DNA of 64,000 nucleotides, from NCBI RefSeq assembly GCF_030757795.1, contig NZ_JAUQWH010000013.1:1-64000 (forward strand), read 5' to 3'. Below the pieces are notes generated by a model, which was not told where the DNA came from, made no database searches, and was given only the letters and a program-made list of their open reading frames with translations. The DNA comes from Actinoplanes oryzae. Its GTDB lineage: Bacteria; Actinomycetota; Actinomycetes; Mycobacteriales; Micromonosporaceae. Within the stretch, counting starts at the first letter, position 1; the number at the start of each line of letters is the position of its first letter. Below are positions 17,849-24,878 of this stretch, in pieces. Position numbers and translations under genes: made by a program.

Positions 17849-18877
17849 CTATATGTCGAGGCCGCCGTTCTCGTGGTTGCGTCCCGCCCGTCCGCGCGTC
17901 GGGTCGAGGAAGACGTAGCGGATCTGCGGGTAGCGGCTGCGCAGGCGGCGCTCGGCCTCGTCGGAGGCGTGCTCGATCTCGGCGCCGCTGATGTCGTCGT
18001 GGAAGTCGACCTTGGCGGCGACCAGGATGTCGCCGGGGCCGAGCTGCATGGTCAGCAGCGTGGGCACCGCGGTGACCACGGACATGGACGCGAGGTCCTG
18101 GGCGATGTTGTTGTGCATGGCGCGCGGCACCGCCCGGCCGACCAGCAGCGAGACGTTGCTGCGGGCCAGGATGAACGCGACGACCAGCAGGAGCAGGCCG
18201 ATCAGCACCGAGGCGACGCCGTCCCAGACCTCGTCGCCGGTCAGCTGGACGCCGAGGATGCCGAGCGCGGCCAGGATCAGGCCGATCAGGGCGGCGGAGT
18301 CCTCGAAGTAGACGGCCTTGACCGTGGTGTCGGAGGTCAGCCGCAGGAAGCGGGAGGGGGAGATGCCCCAGCGCCGGGACTCGCCGGCGACCTGGCGCTT
18401 GGCGCGCAGGAACGAGGTGCCCTCGGCGACGAACGACACCGCCAGGACGAGGTACGACCAGAGGAAGTCGCCGCTGTGGTCACCGGCCATGATCGTCGTC
18501 ACGCCGTGGTAGATCGAGAAGCCCGCACCGCCGATGAACGTGAACAGGGCGGCGATGAAGGCCCAGACGTAGCCCTCCTTGCCGTACCCGAACGGATGAC
18601 GCTCGTCGGCGGGCTTGGAGCTGCGGCGCAGCGCCACGAAGAGGAACACCTCGGTGACCGTGTCGGCCAGCGAGTGCGCCGCCTCGGACAGCATCGACGC
18701 GGATCCGGAGATCAGGCCGGCGACGAGCTTCGCCGCGGCGATGGCGAGGTTGGCCAGGCCGGCGACGACGACCGTGCCGACGCTCTCGTTCTCGCCCTCG
18801 GGGGAGGACTCGGCGGGGGCGGGGAGCGGCTCGGCACCGGCCAGGCCGACTGCGGGTTCTTCGACGGAGGAGGACAC
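17849..18877 (-). CDS. Cation diffusion facilitator family transporter
   Basis: This 342-residue inner-membrane exporter of divalent metal (zinc-type) has six predicted spans. TM2 carries SEAAHSLADTVTE (the HxxxD metal site). TM5 has VYFEDSAALIGLI, where Glu-Asp replaces the usual HxxxD pattern, a feature of the SLC30A9-like subgroup. The long loop before it contains RRWGISPSRFLRLTSDTT. A C-terminal cytoplasmic domain (GDILVAAKVDFHDDISGAEIE) has the ferredoxin-like fold used for dimerisation. The first 30 residues are disordered and acidic. It is divergent from pafB (93-bp gap) and 10 nt ahead of the DUF3866 gene. Confidence 0.9.
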   Translation of the reverse strand: MSSSVEEPAVGLAGAEPLPAPAESSPEGENESVGTVVVAGLANLAIAAAKLVAGLISGSASMLSEAAHSLADTVTEVFLFVALRRSSKPADERHPFGYGKEGYVWAFIAALFTFIGGAGFSIYHGVTTIMAGDHSGDFLWSYLVLAVSFVAEGTSFLRAKRQVAGESRRWGISPSRFLRLTSDTTVKAVYFEDSAALIGLILAALGILGVQLTGDEVWDGVASVLIGLLLLVVAFILARSNVSLLVGRAVPRAMHNNIAQDLASMSVVTAVPTLLTMQLGPGDILVAAKVDFHDDISGAEIEHASDEAERRLRSRYPQIRYVFLDPTRGRAGRNHENGGLDI

Positions 18878-18956
18878 GTCCAGGGGTCTTCCCGCTGTTG
18901 GTTACAGATAACCGCAACGCGGAGTGCGCGTCGCGCCACATTCCCGGGCAGCCTGC

Positions 18957-18962
18957 TAGCGT
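18957..18962 (+). promoter_or_regulatory. Leaderless -10 box for pafBC
   Basis: TAGCGT ends 8 nt before the pafB GTG (18971). There is no Shine-Dalgarno, which fits a leaderless transcript for the pafB-pafC pair. Confidence 0.5.
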
Positions 18963-18970
18963 TGCACCTC

Positions 18971-19963
18971 GTGTCGCGCACCCGTACCGAGCGGCTGGTC
19001 AACCTGGTCATCTGCCTCCTCTCCACGCGACGGTTCCTGACCGCCGCGCAGATCGCCGCGACCGTGCCCGGTTACGAGCACGATCCCGAGGACCCCAAGG
19101 ACCACGACGCGTTCCAGCGCAAGTTCGAGCGCGACAAGGCGGAGCTGCGCGAGCTGGGCGTCCCCCTCGAGACCGGCCTGGCCAGCGCCTTCGACACCGA
19201 GCACGGCTACCGGATCGCCCACCGGGAGTACGCGCTGCCCGACATCCCGCTCGAGCCGGACGAGGCCGCCGCCGTGGGCATCGCCGCCCGGCTGTGGCAG
19301 CACGCGGGCCTGGCCGCCGCGGCGTCGAGCGGGCTGGCCAAGCTGCGGGCCGCCGGCATCGAGGTGGATCCGCAGGCCACGCTGGGCGTCGAGCCGGTGG
19401 TGACGGTCGACCCCGCGTTCGGGCCGCTGACCGCCGCGGCGCGGGCCCGGCGCAACGTCACGTTCTCCTACCGGGTGCCGGAGCGCGACGAGCCGGCCGT
19501 ACGCAAACTGCAGCCCTGGGGTGTCGTCTGCTGGCAGGGCCGCTGGTACGTGGTCGGGCACGACCGGGACCGCGAGGCGACCCGCTGCTTCCGGCTGTCC
19601 CGGATCGTCGGCGCGGTGCGGGCCACCGGGCCGGAGGGCGCGTTCACGCCGCCCGAGAGCCCCGACCTGATCAGCCACGTCGCGCGCTACAGCGGGCCGA
19701 TCGAGCGCAACAGGCGCGCCACGGTGACCGTCGCGCCGGGCCGGGCGGCGGGACTGCGCCGGATGGCGGCGGAGTGCGTGGCCGGTCCGGACGGCGACCG
19801 GCTGACCATCGCGTACTCGGACGTGGACTGGCTGGCCGCGCGCCTGGTCGGCTATGGCGCCGACGTGCGCGCCGACGGCCCGCCCGAGCTGCGCGAGGCC
19901 GTCATCCAGCAGCTCAAGGAGGTCGTCACCCGCTACGAGGAGCCGGCGGGGGTGTCCTCGTGA
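18971..19963 (+). CDS. pafB: PafB, WYL-domain transcriptional activator
   Basis: This 330-residue regulator has an N-terminal winged helix (RTERLVNLVICLLSTRRFLTAAQIAATV), a WYL domain whose motif reads CWQGRWYVVGHDRDR with the ligand pocket around RCFRLSRI, and a C-terminal WCX extension. With PafC it forms the heteromeric PafBC activator of LexA-independent DNA-damage genes in mycobacteria. GTG 18971 is the only start consistent with the promoter and with the family N-terminus. The 4-nt GTGA overlap with pafC indicates coupled synthesis of the two halves. Confidence 0.93.
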   Translation: MSRTRTERLVNLVICLLSTRRFLTAAQIAATVPGYEHDPEDPKDHDAFQRKFERDKAELRELGVPLETGLASAFDTEHGYRIAHREYALPDIPLEPDEAAAVGIAARLWQHAGLAAAASSGLAKLRAAGIEVDPQATLGVEPVVTVDPAFGPLTAAARARRNVTFSYRVPERDEPAVRKLQPWGVVCWQGRWYVVGHDRDREATRCFRLSRIVGAVRATGPEGAFTPPESPDLISHVARYSGPIERNRRATVTVAPGRAAGLRRMAAECVAGPDGDRLTIAYSDVDWLAARLVGYGADVRADGPPELREAVIQQLKEVVTRYEEPAGVSS

Positions 19964-20934
19964 GCGCCCCGCAGCAGCGCCAGCGCGGCGGCGGCACGTC
20001 GGGCGACCGGCTCGGGCGCCTGCTCAACCTGGTGCCCTATCTGCTCGCCCGGCCGGGCATCGAGGTGGCCGAGGCGGCGGCGGACTTCCGGATCACCGAG
20101 CGGCAGCTGCGCGAGGACCTGGAGCTGCTCTGGGTCTGCGGGCTGCCCGGCTACGGCCCCGGCGACCTGATCGACATGGCGCTCGACGGCGACCGGGTGA
20201 CCATCACGTACGACGCGGGCATCGACCGGCCCCTGCGGCTCAACCCGGACGAGGCGCTCGCCCTGGTCGTGGCGCTGCGGATGCTCGCCGAGACGCCGGG
20301 CATCGGGTCGCGCGACGCCATCGAGCGCGCCCTCGCCAAGATCGAGACGGCGGCCGGGGACCTCGCCGACGCGCCCGTGGCGGTGCGGCTGCCGGCCGGC
20401 ACCGAGCGGCTGGACGCGATCCGGGGCATCGTCGAGCGGCGGCACGCGCTGCGGATGACCTATTACACGGCGGCGCGCGACGAGACCACCGACCGGGTGG
20501 TGGACCCGATGCGGGTGCTCATGGTCGGCAACCGGGCGTACCTGGAGGCGTGGTGCCGGCGGGTGGAGGCCGTGCGCCTGTTCCGCCTGGACCGCATCGA
20601 CGCCTGGACCGAGCTCGACGAGCCCGCCGCGCCGCCCGCCCGGGCCGTGCCGCACGACGTGAGCGACGGGGTCTTCCGCCCGGACGCCAAGCTGCCGCTG
20701 GTCACCGCGCGGGTGGGCCGGGGCAGCCGGTGGATCACCGAGTACTACCCGTGCGAGGAGGTGCAGCGCGACGGCGACGAGTGGCTCGTGTCCATGCGGG
20801 TGACCGACCTGGGCTGGGCGCAGCGGCTGCTGCTCGGGCTCGGGCCCGACGTCACCGTGCTCGGGCCGCCGGAGCTGATCGACCGGATCCGCGGACAGGC
20901 CGCCGCCGCGCTGGATCGCTACGCGGCTCCGTAG
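19960..20934 (+). CDS. pafC: PafC, WYL-domain transcriptional activator
   Basis: This 324-residue partner of PafB has the same helix-turn-helix (RLGRLLNLVPYLLARPGIEVAE...ITERQLREDLELLWVCG), WYL region (MVGNRAYLEAWCRRVEAVR plus LFRLDRIDAW) and C-terminal WCX domain (DLGWAQRLLLGLGPDVTVLG). GTG 19960 overlaps the pafB stop. In mycobacteria the complex senses single-stranded DNA and activates the DNA-damage regulon through sigma factor binding. The stop TAG at 20932-20934 forms part of the -10 box of the next gene. Confidence 0.93.
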   Translation: MSAPQQRQRGGGTSGDRLGRLLNLVPYLLARPGIEVAEAAADFRITERQLREDLELLWVCGLPGYGPGDLIDMALDGDRVTITYDAGIDRPLRLNPDEALALVVALRMLAETPGIGSRDAIERALAKIETAAGDLADAPVAVRLPAGTERLDAIRGIVERRHALRMTYYTAARDETTDRVVDPMRVLMVGNRAYLEAWCRRVEAVRLFRLDRIDAWTELDEPAAPPARAVPHDVSDGVFRPDAKLPLVTARVGRGSRWITEYYPCEEVQRDGDEWLVSMRVTDLGWAQRLLLGLGPDVTVLGPPELIDRIRGQAAAALDRYAAP

Positions 20935-20937
20935 AGT
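20932..20937 (+). promoter_or_regulatory. -10 box overlapping the pafC stop codon
   Basis: TAGAGT includes the pafC stop and ends 6 nt before ATG 20944, suggesting a leaderless internal promoter for the small membrane protein gene. Confidence 0.4.
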
Positions 20938-20943
20938 GTCGGC

Positions 20944-21252
20944 ATGGTCATGTGGATCGTGATTGCGGTGGTAGTGCTGGGGCTCGTGATCCTCGGCATC
21001 GCGGGCATGTCTGTCGTGCGGCGGCTGCCGAACCTCGACCGGGCGATGCGCAAGCTGATGCGCCGCCAGGAGGAGGCGCTGCGGCTGCAGGCCGACGCCG
21101 AGCAGCTCCAGGAGACGATCCTGGCCGTCCAGCGGCAGGCCGAGGTCGCCCAGGAGCAGGTCGCGGTCATCAAGGCCGGGCACGGCGAAGGTGGTTCTGA
21201 CCGACTGCACCGAACGGCACTCAGCGATGCTTCCGGTCGGCATCGCGCGTGA
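20944..21252 (+). CDS. Small membrane-anchored coiled-coil protein
   Basis: This 102-residue protein has one N-terminal membrane helix (VMWIVIAVVVLGLVILGIAG) followed by a long amphipathic helix rich in Gln/Glu/Arg (KLMRRQEEALRLQADAEQLQ...QRQAEVAQEQVAVIK) that should form a coiled coil. The C-terminal ~25 residues are unstructured. It lies between pafC and tatA, a conserved synteny interval, but I recognise no family. A leaderless promoter is likely. It could be a division or envelope scaffold; this is only a guess from topology. Confidence 0.65.
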   Translation: MVMWIVIAVVVLGLVILGIAGMSVVRRLPNLDRAMRKLMRRQEEALRLQADAEQLQETILAVQRQAEVAQEQVAVIKAGHGEGGSDRLHRTALSDASGRHRA

Positions 21253-21464
21253 GGGCCGGGAGGGCAGAACGGCTGTTGAACAGCAAGCACTCTTTACAGA
21301 GCGCGCCCGCGCCGTGGTAGCGTGCGGCCTTCCGGGACGGTTGTCCGGAAATCCGTTCGTACTACCGCCAAACAAACGGGTGCGGGAGGGGTCACTCCCA
21401 GGAACCACACGTACGATGGACCCCGCATCGTCCCGCCCCTGATCCAACCGAGTGGAGTCACCCC

Positions 21465-21875
21465 ATGGGCGCTCTCAAGCCATGGCACATCGCCATCTTC
21501 GTCGTCGTGCTCGTGCTGCTGTTCGGCGCGAAGCGGCTGCCCGACGCGGCCCGTTCCCTCGGCCGCTCGCTGCGGATCATCAAGGCCGAGACCAAGGGCC
21601 TGGTCGACGACAACAACGACGCGGAGAAGGCCGAGGCCCAGCACGGTTACCAGCCGCTGCAGGGCGAGGTCCAGCAGGGCTATGCCCCGCCGCCGCCCGG
21701 CTACCAGCAGCCGCCCGCCGGTTACCAGCAGCCGCCCGCGGGCTATCAGCAGCCGCCCGCCGGCTACCAGGCGCCCCCGGCCGGCTACCAGGCGCCGCAG
21801 GGCCAGCCCTACCAGCCGCCGCAGCCCCCGGCCCAGGAGTATGTGAACCCGGTCCAGCAGACCAAGGACCGCTGA
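21465..21875 (+). CDS. tatA: Twin-arginine translocase subunit TatA
   Basis: This 136-residue protein forms the protein-conducting part of the Tat export system. It has an N-terminal membrane helix ([14 protein letters not shown]) followed directly by the hallmark [17 protein letters not shown] amphipathic helix. The C-terminus is extended by five 7-residue GYQQPPA repeats, giving a Pro/Gln/Tyr-rich cytoplasmic tail. ATG 21465 follows GTGGAGTC. tatC begins 6 nt downstream. A possible promoter with TTTACA (21293-21298) and TAGCGT (21318-21323) lies in the 212-bp upstream gap. The order pafC-tatA-tatC-helY matches mycobacteria, with insertions here. Confidence 0.95.
   Translation: MGALKPWHIAIFVVVLVLLFGAKRLPDAARSLGRSLRIIKAETKGLVDDNNDAEKAEAQHGYQPLQGEVQQGYAPPPPGYQQPPAGYQQPPAGYQQPPAGYQAPPAGYQAPQGQPYQPPQPPAQEYVNPVQQTKDR
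21699..21803. repeat. Five 21-bp tandem repeats in tatA
   Basis: Units at 21699, 21720, 21741, 21762 and 21783 read GGCTACCAGCAGCCGCCCGCC with variants and encode [14 protein letters not shown]. They extend the TatA tail without a frame change. Confidence 0.92.
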
Positions 21876-21881
21876 TCTCCC

Positions 21882-22847
21882 GTGGCCGTCTCCCTGCGCC
21901 GCCGCCAGGGGCCGAGCAAGTTCGAACAGGCCGCCGACGGCTCGATGACGCTCCTGGACCACGTCCGGGAGCTGCGTAACCGGCTGTTCATCGCGGCCCT
22001 GGGCATCGTCGGCGGTCTGATCGTCGGCTTCATCGTCTCGGGCTGGGTGTTCAACCTGCTCAAGGCGCCGTACTGCGCGCTCGACAGCTCGTGGGTGGTC
22101 AACGCCGACAACCAGCGGGTCTGCAACTTCGTCGTCCTCGGCGTGGTCGACCCGCTGATCGTCAAGCTGAAGATCGCGCTCTGGATCGGCCTGATCATCG
22201 GCGCCCCCGTCTGGCTCTACCAGCTGTGGGCCTTCATCGCGCCCGGCCTGCACCGGCACGAGCGCAAGTGGGCCTACGTCTTCGTGAGCATCGCCGCGCC
22301 GCTGTTCGCGGGCGGCACCGTGCTGGCCTACTTCGTCATCAAGCACAGCCTGGCGTTCATCCAGACGCAGGGCATCCTGGGCGTGACGACCCAGCTCGAG
22401 GTCCAGTCGTACGTCGCCTTCGTCACGAACATGATGCTGATCTTCGGCGTCGCGTTCGAGTTCCCGCTGGTCCTGCTCATGCTCAACTTCACCGGCGTGG
22501 TCAGCGGCAAGAAGCTGCTCGGCTGGTGGCGGATCATGGTGTTCATCTCGTTCGCGTTCGCCGCGATCGCCACGCCCGACCCGGGCCCGTTCGGCATGAC
22601 GCTGCTCGCCGCCTGCATGATCCTGCTCTACCTGATCGCGGTCGGCGTGGCGCTGATCTACGACAAGCGCAAGGGCCGCGGCAAGGAGATCTACGCGGGC
22701 ATCGACGACGACGACATCTCGCCCCTCGAGGAGGAGCGGGTGCCCGTCGGCGTCTCCGACCGCATCGACGGTCCCACCCCGGTGGAGGCCCCCGAGCCGG
22801 TCGCGCAGCCGCTGCCGATCGAGCGTCGCTTCGACGACATGACCTGA
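21882..22847 (+). CDS. tatC: Sec-independent translocase subunit TatC
   Basis: This is the 321-residue, six-span receptor for twin-arginine signal peptides. The conserved cytoplasmic N-terminus MTLLDHVRELRNRLFIAA precedes the first span. Further family landmarks are APVWLYQLWAFIAPGLHRHE and FGVAFEFPLVLLMLNF. The C-terminal tail (about 55 residues) is acidic and longer than in enterobacteria. GTG 21882 lies 6 nt after tatA, so the two are co-translated. The next gene, a lipid kinase, starts 11 nt downstream. Confidence 0.95.
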   Translation: MAVSLRRRQGPSKFEQAADGSMTLLDHVRELRNRLFIAALGIVGGLIVGFIVSGWVFNLLKAPYCALDSSWVVNADNQRVCNFVVLGVVDPLIVKLKIALWIGLIIGAPVWLYQLWAFIAPGLHRHERKWAYVFVSIAAPLFAGGTVLAYFVIKHSLAFIQTQGILGVTTQLEVQSYVAFVTNMMLIFGVAFEFPLVLLMLNFTGVVSGKKLLGWWRIMVFISFAFAAIATPDPGPFGMTLLAACMILLYLIAVGVALIYDKRKGRGKEIYAGIDDDDISPLEEERVPVGVSDRIDGPTPVEAPEPVAQPLPIERRFDDMT

Positions 22848-22858
22848 GCGGCCCGCCC

Positions 22859-23737
22859 GTGCACGACGCGATCGCGGTGCTGGCCAACCCCCGGGCGGGG
22901 CGCGGCCGGCACCGCGGTCTGCTTCCGGCCGTCGTGGACCGGCTGGGCGGCGCCGGCCCGGTCCGCATCCTGACCGCCGGCAGCGGCGCCGAGGCCGAGG
23001 CGGCGTGCAAGCGGGCGGTCCGCGAGGGCGTGACGGCGCTCGTGGCGGTCGGCGGGGACGGGACCGTGCACCGGGCCCTGCAGGCCGTCGCCGGCACGGG
23101 CACGCTGTTCGGCGTGGTGCCGGCGGGCACCGGGAACGACTTCGCGGCCGCCGCGGGGGTGCGCGACCTCGGCCAGGTGGCGGCCGCTTTGCGGGACAAA
23201 AGGAGCGTCTCGCTCGATCTCGCCCGGATCACCACGGCGACGGGCGAGCAGCGCTGGTTCGGCGCGGTGCTGGCCACCGGCTTCGACGCGATCGTCAACG
23301 AGTTCGCCAACCGGATGCGCTTCCCCCGGGGCCCGCGCCGCTACGACGTCGCCGTGGTGCTGGAGCTCGCCCGGCTGCGCCCCCGCCGCTACACGCTGGA
23401 GCTGGACGGCGTCGACCACAGCTGCGCCGCCGTGCTCGTCGCGGTCGGCAACGGCCCCCGCTACGGCGCCGGGCTGCGCGTCTGCCCCGCCGCCGACCTC
23501 ACCGACGGGCTGCTCGACGTGGTCGTCGCCGCGCCGCTCGGGCGGGTCGCGCTCCTGCGCATCAAGCCGCGCCTGCGCCGCGGCACCCACGTGACCGATC
23601 CCCGGGTCCGCGTGCACCGCGCCCGCGAGGTGCGGATCCAGGCCGCCGACATCATCGCGTACGCCGACGGCGAGCGGATCGGGCCACTTGAGCTGACCGT
23701 CCGCTGCGAGCCGGGTGCGGTTCAGTTGCTGCGCTGA
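22859..23737 (+). CDS. YegS/DagK-type lipid kinase
   Basis: This 292-residue enzyme of the diacylglycerol kinase catalytic family phosphorylates lipid hydroxyls with ATP. Visible are the N-terminal NPRAGRGRHRGL phosphate-binding loop, VGGDGTVHRAL (the GGDGT nucleotide motif), VPAGTGNDFAAAAGV, and the C-terminal beta-sandwich with YADGERIGPLELTV. It is cytosolic and membrane-associated. GTG 22859 is chosen 11 nt after tatC. In actinobacteria this gene commonly sits between tatC and helY, which supports the order seen here. Confidence 0.92.
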   Translation: MHDAIAVLANPRAGRGRHRGLLPAVVDRLGGAGPVRILTAGSGAEAEAACKRAVREGVTALVAVGGDGTVHRALQAVAGTGTLFGVVPAGTGNDFAAAAGVRDLGQVAAALRDKRSVSLDLARITTATGEQRWFGAVLATGFDAIVNEFANRMRFPRGPRRYDVAVVLELARLRPRRYTLELDGVDHSCAAVLVAVGNGPRYGAGLRVCPAADLTDGLLDVVVAAPLGRVALLRIKPRLRRGTHVTDPRVRVHRAREVRIQAADIIAYADGERIGPLELTVRCEPGAVQLLR

Positions 23738-23810
23738 GCCAGGTGTCAGCCGGTCCGGGGGCGGGCCGAAGCGACAGGTGCAGCACTCGTCTCGTCGTGG
23801 AGGTCGCAGC

Positions 23811-24023
23811 ATGTCGGTCGCTTCGGTCAGCTCCAGCCGCCTGTCCGCCGCCTACCTGGGCGCCACGGACACCGGTGCCCCGAAGGCGCAGGCCGGTGCC
23901 GCCGCGGCCGCCCCGGTCCAGGCCGAGCGGTCGGTCGCCGATCACGTGGCGGCGCAGGACGCGCACGAGCCGATCCGCAGCGCTTCCACCACGCAGGGCA
24001 CGCTCGTGGACACGTACCTCTGA
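23811..24023 (+). CDS. Small hypothetical protein
   Basis: This is a 70-residue Ala/Ser-rich soluble protein with no hydrophobic segment. It reads as a short disordered or amphipathic peptide (SVSSSRLSAAYLGATD...AERSVADHVAAQDAHEPIRS). GTGGAGG at 23797-23803, 7 nt before ATG 23811, is a strong ribosome site and argues for expression. It lies between the lipid kinase gene and a convergent HAD phosphatase gene only 2 bp away. I recognise no relatives. Confidence 0.6.
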   Translation: MSVASVSSSRLSAAYLGATDTGAPKAQAGAAAAAPVQAERSVADHVAAQDAHEPIRSASTTQGTLVDTYL

Positions 24024-24025
24024 GG

Positions 24026-24772
24026 TCAGCCGGAGCAGCCGGCGAGCGCGAGCGAGGCACTCAGGCCGTTGGGTCGGCCGGGCTCCGCCGCCGGGAGGAC
24101 GAGCGCCGCGCAGCCGGCCTGGACCGCCCCCGCGTCGGCCGGGGTGTCGCCCACCATGAGCGTGCGCTCGGGATCGACCCCCAGCATGCCGCAGGCGCGC
24201 AGGAAGATCGCCGGATCGGGCTTGGTGCGCCCCACCTCGTAGGAGAGCGCCCACGCGTCGATCAGGCCGTCGAGACCCCACGCGGCGAAGAGCGGCCGGA
24301 TGTCGAAGCCGACGTTGCTGACCACCCCCACCTTGATGCCCGCCTCGTGCAGGGTGCGCAGGGTCGGCCCGGTGTCGGGGTAGGGCAGCCAGCCGTCCGG
24401 CGCGAGCAGGCGGTCGTAGAGCGCGTCGGCCAGCCCCTCCACGTCGGTGCTCACGGTCGCGGCGAGGCCCGTGTAGGCCGCGCGGTGGCTGTGCTCGTAG
24501 AGATCGCGGTCGGCCCAGTGCTCGGCGAGGTGGATCGGGACCCGGCGGGGCAGCGGGCCGCCGGCGCGCCCGGCGGTGACCAGCCGGTCGGCGAGGATGG
24601 TCGCCTTGCCCCGGTCGATCGTGCTGCCGCAGGCCGCCGCCGCCGCGGTCACCCAGGTCACGGCGTCCTCGACCTGGGCGAGCGTGCCGTGGAAGTCGAA
24701 GAGCACGGCGTCGACCTGGCGACGCGGGGCGGCTGAGGTCGATTCGGCGGCATCCGGCACGCCGTGCACCAT
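24026..24772 (-). CDS. HAD-superfamily hydrolase
   Basis: This 248-residue phosphatase/haloacid-dehalogenase-like enzyme has motif I VLFDFHGTLAQVED (nucleophile Asp; the usual second Asp is His, as in a sizeable actinobacterial subset), motif II VGVVSNVGFD, motif III Lys in GRTKPDPAIF, and motif IV LMVGDTPADAG. The cap is helical (C1 type). The start is taken at ATG 24772; GTG 24769 is possible and longer frames add no conserved residues. It is divergent from helY with 106 bp between starts. The substrate is probably a small phosphorylated metabolite. Confidence 0.88.
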   Translation of the reverse strand: MVHGVPDAAESTSAAPRRQVDAVLFDFHGTLAQVEDAVTWVTAAAAACGSTIDRGKATILADRLVTAGRAGGPLPRRVPIHLAEHWADRDLYEHSHRAAYTGLAATVSTDVEGLADALYDRLLAPDGWLPYPDTGPTLRTLHEAGIKVGVVSNVGFDIRPLFAAWGLDGLIDAWALSYEVGRTKPDPAIFLRACGMLGVDPERTLMVGDTPADAGAVQAGCAALVLPAAEPGRPNGLSASLALAGCSG

Positions 24773-24865
24773 ACCGACCGCCCGCGACCGCGCTGTCGGC
24801 AACCGCCCGGCCAGCCATGATCGTCGCTGTGGTGCGAGGATCTTCGTTCTGTCACACCCACGCAT

Positions 24866-24871
24866 TAGCCT
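24866..24871 (+). promoter_or_regulatory. Leaderless -10 box for helY
   Basis: TAGCCT lies 7 nt before ATG 24879 with no Shine-Dalgarno. The region between the divergent HAD and helY genes is locally A/T-richer. Confidence 0.45.
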
Positions 24872-24878
24872 TGGGTTC

